A stretch of 64,000 bases of DNA from Mycolicibacter hiberniae (GTDB lineage: Bacteria > Actinomycetota > Actinomycetes > Mycobacteriales > Mycobacteriaceae). Numbering within the stretch: position 1 is the stretch's first letter; the number at the start of each line of letters is the position of its first letter. Below are positions 51,306 through 59,429 of this stretch, one piece after another. The notes under the pieces were generated by a model. That model ran no database searches, was not told the DNA's origin, and was given only the letters and a program-made list of their open reading frames with translations. The stretch lies in contig NZ_AP022609.1 in assembly GCF_010729485.1 (NCBI RefSeq), positions 1,054,001 to 1,118,000 on the forward strand, read 5' to 3'. A program made the position numbers and the translations under genes.

Positions 51306-53258
51306 CTACCTGGGGGGCGCACCGGCGGGCGGTACTGCCAAGTGTTCTGGATGCAGCATCTCGGCGTACCGCAATTGCTCGGGGATGCCGAACCCGTCGA
51401 TCAGCGTCTGGGCATGCGGACGCAGCTTGCGGCACCGGTCATTGATGGCGCGGGTCACGGCCTTGGCCCGCTCGGTGGACAGATAGCGGTGCTCGATGTA
51501 CCAGGCTTTGTCGTCCTCGATCACGCTGAGCGCATACAGGTCGCAGACCAGATCCAGCAGCTCGCGGGCGCCGGGATCGAGGCAGGTCGCGATTCCGGCG
51601 ATGAACGCCTCCAGGATCACCCGGTCGATGTGGGCGGTGGCCGCGTGCAGCATGTGGTCCTGGACGGCGTTGAAGGCGTCGAAGTCGGCCATCTCCTGAG
51701 ACTTGGCCCTGAGCCGGCGGGCCACCGAGGAAAGCAGGTACTGCTCGCGGTCTTCGAACATGTGCACGTGGGTGCCGCGGTTGAACAGGCTGCCCTCCTC
51801 CTCGCTGTCCTGCCGGGCGTCCACGATGGTCTGGATGATGGTCTCGGCCGCGGTACGTTTGAGCACCCGTTCGCCGACCGTCTCGGCGGCGAATCGCACC
51901 CATGCGGCCGGGCTCATATCGGCGATGTCATCGGCGTAGGCGGTCAGCAGCTGCTTGGCCACCAGTTGGGTCAGTACGTGGTTGTCGCCCTCGAAGGTGG
52001 TGAACACGTCGATGTCGGCCCGCAGGGCGATCAGCCGGTTCTCGGCCATGTACCCGGCGCCGCCGCAGGCCTCTCGGGCCTCCTGGATGGCCCGGGAGGC
52101 GTGCCAGGTGTTGGCCGCCTTGAGTCCGGCGGCCCGGGCCTCGAGCTCCCGCTGTTCCTCGGGGTCGGGATCGTCGGCGGTCTGCAGATCATGACAGCGG
52201 CCCACCAACTCGTTCTGGGCGAACTGCAGGGCATAGGAGCGGGCAATCAACGGGAGCAGCCGGCGCTGGTGGATCAGGTAATCCATGATCAGCACCTCCT
52301 CGCCGTCGCCGTCGCCGTCGTCGCTCGGCGCGCTGAACTGCCTGCGCTGCAGCGCGTATCGGGTGGCGATGTCCAGCGCCACCTGGGCGGCAGCACCCGC
52401 GCTCCCGCCGACGGAGACCCGGCCGCGGACCAGGGTGCCGATCATGGTGAAGAACCGGCGACCGTCGCTGTCGATCGCGGACCGATAGCTTCCGTCGGGT
52501 TCCACATCGGCGTAGCGGTTCAGCAGGTTCTCCCGGGGCACCCGGACGTGGTCGAAGACGATACGACCGTTGTCCACCCCCGGCAGCCCGCCCTTGTAGT
52601 GGCAGTCCGAGGTGGTGACACCGGGCAGATCATTGCCCTGCGCGTCGCGGATGGGCACCAGGAAGCAATGCACGCCGTGGCTGGTGGTCCCGGTGATGAG
52701 CTGGGCGAAAACCGCGGCTACCGTGGCTGTTTCGGCTGCGCCGCCGATGTAGTCCTTGCGCGCGGTCTCGGTGGCGGAGTCGATGACGAATTCCCGGGTC
52801 GACGGGTCGTAGGTGGCCGTGGTCTCCAGCGACTGCACGTCGCTGCCGTGACCGGTCTCGGTCATCGCAAAACAGCCGAGCAGGTCGAGGTCGATGATCT
52901 TCTCCACGTAGGCGCGGTGGTGGCGCTCGGTGCCGAGGTTTTCGACCGCCCCGCCGAACAGGCCCCACTGCACGCCGGCCTTGACCATCAGCGACAGGTC
53001 CGACATCGCCAGCATCTCGATCATGGTGACCGCCGCGCCGACGTCTCCGTTGCCGCCGTGTTCCTTGCGGAAACTGTCTGCGGCCGCCCCGGAGCCCGCG
53101 AGAATTCTGAGCTGCTCGGTGACCTTGGCCCGGGCGATCACGGTGTTGGGCGTGTAGTGCGGGCGAAACTTCTCGTCGCTCAAGGTGGCCCGGACCCGCT
53201 GCTTCACCGGCCGCCAGCGGCCGTCGAGGGTGTCGCGCAGGGCCTCAGAAGTGTCCAT
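51306..53258 (-). CDS. Acyl-CoA oxidase/dehydrogenase family protein
   Basis: This 650-aa flavoenzyme of the ACOX type is longer than usual acyl-CoA dehydrogenases (about 380-400 aa). The mid-domain FAD motif is CFAMTETGHGSDVQSLETTATYD. The catalytic-base region is DIDVFTTFEGDNHVLTQLVAKQLL, preceded by EACGGAGYMAENRL. A C-terminal ACOX domain fills the last 200 residues. It probably carries out the first step of fatty-acid beta-oxidation. ATG 53258 gives a natural N-terminus; the ribosome binding site is weak. It diverges from the phytase-like lipoprotein gene with 54 bp between the starts. Confidence 0.9.
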   Translation of the reverse strand: MDTSEALRDTLDGRWRPVKQRVRATLSDEKFRPHYTPNTVIARAKVTEQLRILAGSGAAADSFRKEHGGNGDVGAAVTMIEMLAMSDLSLMVKAGVQWGLFGGAVENLGTERHHRAYVEKIIDLDLLGCFAMTETGHGSDVQSLETTATYDPSTREFVIDSATETARKDYIGGAAETATVAAVFAQLITGTTSHGVHCFLVPIRDAQGNDLPGVTTSDCHYKGGLPGVDNGRIVFDHVRVPRENLLNRYADVEPDGSYRSAIDSDGRRFFTMIGTLVRGRVSVGGSAGAAAQVALDIATRYALQRRQFSAPSDDGDGDGEEVLIMDYLIHQRRLLPLIARSYALQFAQNELVGRCHDLQTADDPDPEEQRELEARAAGLKAANTWHASRAIQEAREACGGAGYMAENRLIALRADIDVFTTFEGDNHVLTQLVAKQLLTAYADDIADMSPAAWVRFAAETVGERVLKRTAAETIIQTIVDARQDSEEEGSLFNRGTHVHMFEDREQYLLSSVARRLRAKSQEMADFDAFNAVQDHMLHAATAHIDRVILEAFIAGIATCLDPGARELLDLVCDLYALSVIEDDKAWYIEHRYLSTERAKAVTRAINDRCRKLRPHAQTLIDGFGIPEQLRYAEMLHPEHLAVPPAGAPPR

Positions 53259-53300
53259 CTCGACCACGGTATCCGCGCGGAGCCGCTGCTGAACCGGGTT

Positions 53301-53306
53301 TACATT
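53301..53306 (+). promoter_or_regulatory. -10 element of a probable leaderless promoter for the phytase-like gene
   Basis: TACATT fits TANNNT and ends 6 nt before GTG 53313, so transcription likely starts at the start codon. Confidence 0.5.
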
Positions 53307-53312
53307 ACGAAG

Positions 53313-54470
53313 GTGCGTGGGAAGCCGGGCCGGGCGCCGATGTTGTGCGGTGCACTGCTCGCCGGTGGGGTCGCGCTCTCGGGCTGCGCGCCCTGCGACA
53401 CCGCACCGCCTGCCGCCGGGCTGCAGTATCTGGGCCAAGCCGTGCTGGCGCCGCACACCGTGGTCGAGGGCGCGGTGGTGGGCGGCCTGTCCGGGATCAG
53501 TTACGACGCCGGCCGCGACTGTTACTACGTGATCAGCGACGATCGTTCCGCCAGCGGCCCCGCCCGGTTCTACACGGCCCGGTTGTCGGTGTCCGATCGC
53601 GGCGTCACCGGCGCGACGATCAGCGCCGTGCACCCGCTGCTCGACGACGACGGCCGGCCGTTCGGTCCGCGGGACCTCGCCGCGACACCGCCGGTCATCC
53701 CACCCGACCCCGAGGGCATCGCCTTCGATGCCGGCCGCCAGCGGCTGTACTGGTCGTCGGAGGGGGAGCGCACCGAGGGCCCACACGGTGCGGTGCTGGC
53801 CGACCCGTGGGTCCGGATCGCCGGACTCGACGGCCGTTACCTGGGCCGGTTCTCGATGCCGCCGCAGCTGGCCATGTCGCAACAGCTCACCGGGCCGCGC
53901 CGCAACACCACCCTCGAGGGACTGACGGTGACCGGCGACGGGCGGATGCTGTTTGCCGCGATGGAGGGGCCGGGCTATGACGACGGACCCCTGCCGGATG
54001 CTGCCCACGGGGCCCTGACGCGCATCACCGCCTACGACCTGACCGGGTCCGCACCGCACGCGCCGGTCGCCCAGTACGCCTACCGGCTGGAGCCGGCTGA
54101 CCCGGGCGCCGGGCGGGCCGGCACCAACGGGCTCACCGACCTGGCGGCGCTGTCGGACACCGAGTTCCTGGTGACCGAACGCGCCTACGGCGAACGCCCG
54201 ACGGTGCGACTGTTTCGCGCCGAGATCGCCGACGCCACCGATGTGCTGGCTACCCCGGCGCTGGCCGGCTCCGACGTGACCCCGATGCGCAAGACCCTGT
54301 TGGCCGACCTGTCCATGACCCCGGGCCTGCACCCGCTGGACAACATCGAGGGCCTGACGTTGGGTCCGCGGCTGCCCGATGGCCGCCGGACGGTGATACT
54401 GGTCAGCGACGACAACTTCTCGGCGAGCCAGGTGACCCAGTTCGTCGCGTTCGCATTGCCCGCCGGGTAG
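53313..54470 (+). CDS. Lipoprotein with esterase-like activity of phytase domain
   Basis: This is a 385-aa exported protein. A short signal ends in a lipobox VALSGC (Cys about 24), so it is probably lipid-anchored. The rest is a beta-propeller-like domain of the family called esterase-like activity of phytase, with blocks GGLSGISYDAGRDCYYVISDDRS, PEGIAFD, LEGLTVTGDGRMLFAAMEGP and LDNIEGLTLGPRL. It may cleave phosphate or carboxyl esters; the substrate is unknown. The GTG 53313 start follows a TACATT -10 with no ribosome binding site. Confidence 0.85.
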   Translation: MRGKPGRAPMLCGALLAGGVALSGCAPCDTAPPAAGLQYLGQAVLAPHTVVEGAVVGGLSGISYDAGRDCYYVISDDRSASGPARFYTARLSVSDRGVTGATISAVHPLLDDDGRPFGPRDLAATPPVIPPDPEGIAFDAGRQRLYWSSEGERTEGPHGAVLADPWVRIAGLDGRYLGRFSMPPQLAMSQQLTGPRRNTTLEGLTVTGDGRMLFAAMEGPGYDDGPLPDAAHGALTRITAYDLTGSAPHAPVAQYAYRLEPADPGAGRAGTNGLTDLAALSDTEFLVTERAYGERPTVRLFRAEIADATDVLATPALAGSDVTPMRKTLLADLSMTPGLHPLDNIEGLTLGPRLPDGRRTVILVSDDNFSASQVTQFVAFALPAG

Positions 54471-54626
54471 CCGTGGCGTGTCCCCCGCGGGGCGAGCACC
54501 GCCGTGTGAGACGGGCGCGAGCAGACCGAATGCAATCCGGCACCGCCGAATTGGCGTTTTCAGAATGGCATCGGAGGTGAATGGCTATTCCAAGTATAGA
54601 AATGGGTCAACTTTGCCATCCGACTG

Positions 54627-54644
54627 ATACCGTTATCCCGGTGT
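54627..54644. promoter_or_regulatory. Palindrome upstream of the tandem TetR genes, candidate operator
   Basis: ATACCGTTATCCCGGTGT has arms ATACCG and CGGTGT that pair at 5 of 6 positions around a 6-nt centre. It lies 40 nt before the first TetR start in an AT-richer 213-bp gap. TetR regulators often bind next to their own gene, so this is a reasonable autoregulatory site. Confidence 0.35.
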
Positions 54645-54683
54645 GGTACGACTGGGGGACTTCGATGAGGCTGAGCTCGGGCA

Positions 54684-55388
54684 TTGGCTGATTCGACCGA
54701 CCGGCGTGCCGATGCAACGCGCCAGCAGATCATCCGTGCCGCTGCGCATCAGTTCGCGCAGCGGCCCTTTCACGACGTCGGGCTCGACGATATTCTCGCT
54801 GAAGCGGAATTGACCAAGGGCGCGATGTATTTTCATTTTCGTTCTAAGCATGCGCTCGCGCTTGCCGTCATCGACGAACAACTCGCCAAGAGCGGAGCGG
54901 CCGTCCGGGCGTTGGTGGACCGCAAGCTTTCCGGCTTGGAAACTCTGTTGGACGTGGGCTACCTGATGGCGGTCGAAGACCTCACAAGTGACGGCGCCCG
55001 GGCTTTGCTGCATCTGCTGCCGGTGGTGGGCCGCGCCGAGGGGCTACAGGCATCGGTGCTCAACAACGTGATCGAGGGGCTCAGTGTGGTCGCCGAGCGG
55101 GCCATCGCCGAAGGCGATGTGCTTGAGCGTGATCCGCGCGACGTGGTCCGGATGATGGTCGCGCTGTACCTGGGCCTGCGTCAGGCGGGCAATCTCGATG
55201 ATCCCGAACAGTTTCTACGTGAGCTGGAGCGGGTCTGGTCGATAGTGCTGCCCAGCGTGGTGCCCGCCGACCGCATCGACTATTTCGCTCAGTTCGTTCG
55301 GCGTCGCACCGTGCTGGCGATCAAGGCCGCGACCGAGCAACCCGAGCAGGAGCACAAGCCCACCGTGCTCGACGATGAGGCCGGCTGA
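54684..55388 (+). CDS. TetR-family regulator (gamma-butyrolactone-receptor-like), first of two
   Basis: This 234-aa regulator has an N-terminal helix-turn-helix ATRQQIIRAAAHQFAQRPFHDVGLDDILAEAELTKGAMYFHFRSKHALALAVIDEQ. The TKGAMYFHFRSK block and the following ALAV stretch resemble ScbR/A-factor-receptor-type TetR proteins. The ligand-binding domain has no motif that reveals the ligand. The start is TTG 54684; an upstream ATG at 54665 is in another frame and stops quickly. It overlaps the next TetR gene (TGATG). Confidence 0.87.
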   Translation: MADSTDRRADATRQQIIRAAAHQFAQRPFHDVGLDDILAEAELTKGAMYFHFRSKHALALAVIDEQLAKSGAAVRALVDRKLSGLETLLDVGYLMAVEDLTSDGARALLHLLPVVGRAEGLQASVLNNVIEGLSVVAERAIAEGDVLERDPRDVVRMMVALYLGLRQAGNLDDPEQFLRELERVWSIVLPSVVPADRIDYFAQFVRRRTVLAIKAATEQPEQEHKPTVLDDEAG

Positions 55389-56026
55389 TGGCACGCCAGG
55401 TGCGGTCCGAGGCGACTCGGCGCAAGCTGCTGGACGCGGCCATCGACGTGTTCGGCGAGGTCGGTTATGTCGCGGCGGGAAGAACCGCGATCATCGAGCG
55501 GGCCGGGGTGACCAAAGGCGCGCTCTACCACCACTTCGACTCGATGGACTCGTTGGTGACGGCCATCATCGAGGGCGGGTTCACCACCGTCTTGACCACT
55601 TTCCGCAAGATGTGCCAGCCGTCTTCGCCTGCCCTGGAGGGAATGATCCACGGCATCTTCGCGGTCACGGAGGTGCTGTCGGTCGACAAGGAGGCGCGCG
55701 CCGCCGGTCACCTGGTCTTCGCGCTGGCGGAGGACAACGAGTTGGGGGCACGGGTCGGCGGCGAATGGGCTGCTGCGGTCACCGACCAGGTAACGCGCGC
55801 GATAGCCGAAGGCGACTTGCGCGAGGATCTCGATGCGCGCCCTGCTGCCGAATCGATCACCTCGGCCATGCTCGGGACGTGGCTGTTGACGCATGCCCCG
55901 CAGGACAGTGTCGGCCGCGTGACCCGGATGTGGGAGATGATGCTGCCGGCCATCGTGGCAGCCGATTCGCTGGCGTACTTCCAACAGTTTCTGGCGCGCG
56001 ATGCCCTGCGGTATCAACGCGGCTAG
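55388..56026 (+). CDS. TetR-family regulator (gamma-butyrolactone-receptor-like), second of two
   Basis: This 212-aa regulator has an N-terminal helix-turn-helix ATRRKLLDAAIDVFGEVGYVAAGRTAIIERAGVTKGALYHHFDSMDSLV. It is related to the preceding protein and likewise resembles butyrolactone-receptor-type TetR proteins, with GVTKGALYHHF conserved. ATG 55388 overlaps the upstream stop, so the two are translated together and may form a heterodimer or a two-step switch. No efflux pump or enzyme gene is attached, so the target is unclear. Confidence 0.88.
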   Translation: MARQVRSEATRRKLLDAAIDVFGEVGYVAAGRTAIIERAGVTKGALYHHFDSMDSLVTAIIEGGFTTVLTTFRKMCQPSSPALEGMIHGIFAVTEVLSVDKEARAAGHLVFALAEDNELGARVGGEWAAAVTDQVTRAIAEGDLREDLDARPAAESITSAMLGTWLLTHAPQDSVGRVTRMWEMMLPAIVAADSLAYFQQFLARDALRYQRG

Positions 56027-56057
56027 CGGCGCGATCGCCGCGGCGGCAAGGCGCTAG

Positions 56058-56549
56058 CTAGCGCTCTTCGAGCCAGAGCTGCTCGGTGAGATCTTGGAAG
56101 GTGGCGAGTGCGACGCGGTCGTCGGCGCGTTCGAGTGCTGACTTGCTCATCAGTGCCCGGACCGTTGATCCGTCCCGATGTTCCAGGGAGACAACCAGAT
56201 TGGCCAGCGAGTGCATGACCGACAGGGCTGACTCCTCGGCCGGGGGCACTTCCCCGAAGATCTGGCGGAATTCCAGGGATAGCACCTCTTCCTGGCTGTA
56301 GCCCAGCATGGCGGCGAACCCGCTGTTGGCGAACAAGATGGTGCCGTTGTCGGCGATCGCGAGCACCGGAACGGGGATCCGCTCGAGGGCGACCAGGGCC
56401 GGCAGCTGTCGCAGCGTCTCCATCGGTGCCAGGGGGGTTTGCGCGTTGCGCCGTCGCTCCATCGGCTGATTATGACGGGTGCCGAGCGTTTCGACGCGCG
56501 GTTCTGGCGCCGGGGCGGCCGGTGTCGGAAATGTGGGCCGCGGTGCCAC
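56058..56549 (-). CDS. PAS-domain protein
   Basis: This is a protein of up to 163 aa. A Pro/Arg-rich N-terminal part is followed by one PAS domain (ALERIPVPVLAIADNGTILFANSGFAAMLGYSQEEVLSLEFRQIF...VVSLEHRDGSTVRALMS) and a short C-terminal helix. There is no kinase or other output domain, so it may be a sensor module acting on a partner. The start is uncertain: GTG 56549, or an ATG at 56462 giving 134 aa, neither with a clear ribosome binding site. It lies downstream of the GGDEF-EAL gene on the same strand, 295 bp away. Confidence 0.75.
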   Translation of the reverse strand: MAPRPTFPTPAAPAPEPRVETLGTRHNQPMERRRNAQTPLAPMETLRQLPALVALERIPVPVLAIADNGTILFANSGFAAMLGYSQEEVLSLEFRQIFGEVPPAEESALSVMHSLANLVVSLEHRDGSTVRALMSKSALERADDRVALATFQDLTEQLWLEER

Positions 56550-56844
56550 CCGGGAAGGTGATGTGACACACAGTCTGTTTATGATTGGACACCATTCAAA
56601 AGGTATGTACTATTCCGAATTATGCGAGGAACTGGTCTGTACGGATCGGGGGCGCCCACGCGTGTGCCCCGGCCGGTGTCTTCCTCTTCCTCCCGCAGCA
56701 ACGCCCGGGGCACCTCGAGGGGTCCGCATCGCCGATTGCCGCCGCACGCCGAGCCGCGTTGGTGCACCGCACCGATGGCTGCGCTCGCCGGCAGGCAGCC
56801 GGGGGTGCGGTTGCGTGCCGCTTTCCACCGGGCGAGTTACTTGG
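56550..56844. other. Intergenic region between the GGDEF-EAL gene and the PAS gene
   Basis: No convincing gene is seen. The part nearest the PAS gene (about 56570-56640) is clearly AT-richer than its surroundings, as a promoter for the minus-strand PAS gene would be, with CATAAT-like hexamers on that strand. The remainder is ordinary GC-rich spacer. Confidence 0.4.
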
Positions 56845-58698
56845 TCAGATCACCAGGGCCTGGCTGTCTGCCAGGAATGGCATCGCCATCCAGCGCGACG
56901 CCAGCATAGCTTCGGCGGCCGGACCCGGAACCGGACGTGAGAACAGGAAACCCTGCGCCCGGTGACAACCGTGCCGCATCAAGGTGAGCGCGGCCGCTGA
57001 GGTTTCCACGCCCTCGGCGACCACCTGCAGTCCGAACGCCTCGGCAAGGGCGATGATGGCCCGAACAATCGCGAGATCGCCAGGGTTGACGCCCAATTCA
57101 CGCACGAACACCGTGTCGATCTTGAGGATGTCGACCGGCAGATCCTTCAGGTGCGACAACACGGCGTAGCCGGTGCCGAAGTCGTCGATGGCGATCTGAA
57201 CACCCGCTTCGCGCAGTTCGGCCAGCGTGCGACGGGTCGTCTCGATGTTCTGCACCACCGCGCGCTCGGTGATCTCCAGGCACAGCGAGCCGGGCCGCAG
57301 ACCGAACTCGCCGGCGGTGTCCACCACATTCTGGACAAATCCGCGGGCCGCCAACTGAACCGGCGAGACATTGATGCGCAGGGTGGCGTTGGTCCGAACG
57401 CCGTTGGCCTGCCACCGGCTGTACTCCGCGCACGCGCTGCGCATCACCCACCGGCCCAGATCGTCGGCGAGATTGGCCGACTCGGCGATGCCGATGAACG
57501 AACTCGGCAGCAGCAACCCGCGGGTTGGATGACGCCAGCGCACCAGCGCCTCCACCGCGACGATGGCGCCACTCCACAGATCGACCTCGGGCTGGTAGTA
57601 CAGCAGCAGCGACTCGTCGTCGATCTTGCCCTGCATGTGCAGCTCGATGTCTTTGCGGAACAAGCTTTTCAGTGACATGTCGTCGGTGGAGCTGACCGTC
57701 TGGTTGCCGCCGCCGCGTTTCGCCGCAAGCACCGCTTCGTCGGCGCGGTGCAGCAGACCCGCGCTGGTGTCCTGGCCGGGCAGTCCCACCGTCACGCCCA
57801 CACTGACGGTGCTGTTGACCGAGTGGCCCTGGATGTCCACCCGCGCGCGCAGGGCGCTCTGGAGCCGGTCGGCGAAGGTCTCCGCGCTGGCCATCGACAT
57901 CGGCCAGTCCGGAATGACGACGAATTCGTCACCGCCGATCCGCGCGGCCACGGACCGGTTGCCGGCATAGGCGCGCAGGCGCCGGGCGAAGTCCTGGATG
58001 AACCAGTCACCGGCGGCGTGTCCGAGGTAGTCGTTGATCGGTTTGAGCCGGTCGAGGTCGATGTAGAACACGCCGACCGGTCCGGGCTCGCCCGCGACGA
58101 GCCGCTCGGACAGGTGCGCGACCAGGGCTCGCCGGTTGTACAGGCCGGTCAAGTCGTCGTGGTCGGCCAGATAGCGCAGCCGCTCCTCGGCGGCGACACG
58201 AGCCTGCAGCTGAGCGAACAGCGAAGCGATCGCCTCGATCGAGTTGAGTTCCTCGGTCCGCCACTTGGGCCGCCGGAACTTGACCAGACCCAGCATGCCG
58301 ATGGTCACCGGGCCGGAGATCAGCGGCGCGGTGGCCACCGACAGCGACTCCACCGAATGCTCCCGCGCCATCTGGCGTACGTAGCCGGACTCCCCGGGGT
58401 CCGGGCGCATGACCGCGACCTGCTTGCCGTGGGCGCAGGAGGTGAAGACCGGGTCGGCGGTGGTGAACGAGACCACGGCGAGCGGATCCGGGTCCGGGGG
58501 ATCGGTACGCGGCGGCCATTCGGCGACCAGTTTCGACGCGCGGATCTCATGATCGTTGTGGCGCAGGAATGCGGCGTCGACGTGCAGTTGCTCGACCAGC
58601 GTCTGCAGCACCCGTTCGCTGATCGCAGCTGCGGTCGAAGGCGTGGTGGCCATCAATTGGGCGGCGATCGAGGTGACCAGCGCCAATCTATCCGCCAC
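56845..58698 (-). CDS. Bifunctional c-di-GMP enzyme (GAF-GGDEF-EAL)
   Basis: This 617-aa cytoplasmic signalling protein has an N-terminal GAF-like sensor at about 15-180, then a GGDEF domain with the intact motif RIGGDEFVVI. No RxxD inhibitory site is seen at the usual place before it. A full EAL domain follows (VEALVRW, LEITERAVV, IDDFGTGYAVLSHLKDLPVDILKID, VVAEGVET). Both synthesis and breakdown of c-di-GMP are possible. GTG 58698 is preferred: GGGGGAAGGA lies 4 nt upstream and the length then matches M. tuberculosis Rv1354c (623 aa). Confidence 0.92.
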   Translation of the reverse strand: MADRLALVTSIAAQLMATTPSTAAAISERVLQTLVEQLHVDAAFLRHNDHEIRASKLVAEWPPRTDPPDPDPLAVVSFTTADPVFTSCAHGKQVAVMRPDPGESGYVRQMAREHSVESLSVATAPLISGPVTIGMLGLVKFRRPKWRTEELNSIEAIASLFAQLQARVAAEERLRYLADHDDLTGLYNRRALVAHLSERLVAGEPGPVGVFYIDLDRLKPINDYLGHAAGDWFIQDFARRLRAYAGNRSVAARIGGDEFVVIPDWPMSMASAETFADRLQSALRARVDIQGHSVNSTVSVGVTVGLPGQDTSAGLLHRADEAVLAAKRGGGNQTVSSTDDMSLKSLFRKDIELHMQGKIDDESLLLYYQPEVDLWSGAIVAVEALVRWRHPTRGLLLPSSFIGIAESANLADDLGRWVMRSACAEYSRWQANGVRTNATLRINVSPVQLAARGFVQNVVDTAGEFGLRPGSLCLEITERAVVQNIETTRRTLAELREAGVQIAIDDFGTGYAVLSHLKDLPVDILKIDTVFVRELGVNPGDLAIVRAIIALAEAFGLQVVAEGVETSAAALTLMRHGCHRAQGFLFSRPVPGPAAEAMLASRWMAMPFLADSQALVI

Positions 58699-58892
58699 GA
58701 TGTCCTTCCCCCGAAGACCGGCCGCCCAGGGGCCCGCCGCAGGAAGCCTGGGATCGCTTCGGGCCGATGCCGCTGTGAGCATATTCCGAAAGGGGCCGGG
58801 CTGGAAACAGCTCAGCGGAAACGGTGCGAGGTGCGGCGGTTTGGCCGCGGGGAGTTCGGGGGCCGCGCTGCGGCCCGGGGCCGCAGCGCCGG

Positions 58893-59342
58893 TTAGCGGG
58901 CCGGCCGGCTCGGTGCGGTCTCGGCGAGGAATCGGTGCAACACCTCGACGGCGTCGGAGAGGGTCTGGCGATCCGCTGCCGAGAGCCGGTCGAGCTCGGG
59001 GTCGATCGCCGCGGCCCGGTCCTGGCGAACCCGTGCCATGGTCTGGACGCCCTTCTCGGTGATTCGGATCAGGACGGCGCGGGCGTCGAGCGGGTCGGGG
59101 GTACGGGTGGTCAGGCCCGCGTCCTCCAGGCGGCGCACCTGGGTGGTCATGGTCGGCTGGGAGCAGTGGTCCACCGCTGCCAAGTCGGAGATCCGGGCTA
59201 CGTCCAAGTCCTCGATAGTGGACAACAGTCGAGCCTGCGCGCCGGGGATCGGAAGCGCGACGCGCTGGGTGGCAAGCCGGTTGAGGCGGGATACCACGCT
59301 GAGCAAATCGGCTCCAAGGCTGGCTTGGGCGGGGGCAACCAT
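58893..59342 (-). CDS. MarR-family transcriptional regulator
   Basis: This 149-aa winged-helix regulator has the recognition region [51 protein letters not shown], with the MarR wing [13 protein letters not shown]. Ligand and targets are unknown. It diverges from the ECF transporter gene with an 87-bp gap, so it may control that transporter. Confidence 0.88.
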   Translation of the reverse strand: MVAPAQASLGADLLSVVSRLNRLATQRVALPIPGAQARLLSTIEDLDVARISDLAAVDHCSQPTMTTQVRRLEDAGLTTRTPDPLDARAVLIRITEKGVQTMARVRQDRAAAIDPELDRLSAADRQTLSDAVEVLHRFLAETAPSRPAR

Positions 59343-59417
59343 CGAGCAAGTATTTCACAACCGTGCACGAAAGTGGACGAGGCCGGTACATGCAGCGAGC
59401 GGGGGCCCGACGGCTGG

Positions 59418-59423
59418 CAGAAT
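59418..59423 (+). promoter_or_regulatory. Possible -10 of a leaderless promoter for the ECF transporter operon
   Basis: CAGAAT ends 6 nt before GTG 59430. It differs from TANNNT at the first base, but its spacing is the same as at dgt, dnaG and the phytase-like gene. Confidence 0.35.
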
Positions 59424-59429
59424 CGACGG

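Noticed and set aside
59343..59429. MarR operator between the MarR gene and the ECF operon
   Set aside because: TTTC...GAAA words are present around 59354-59373 but the arms pair too poorly to call a site.
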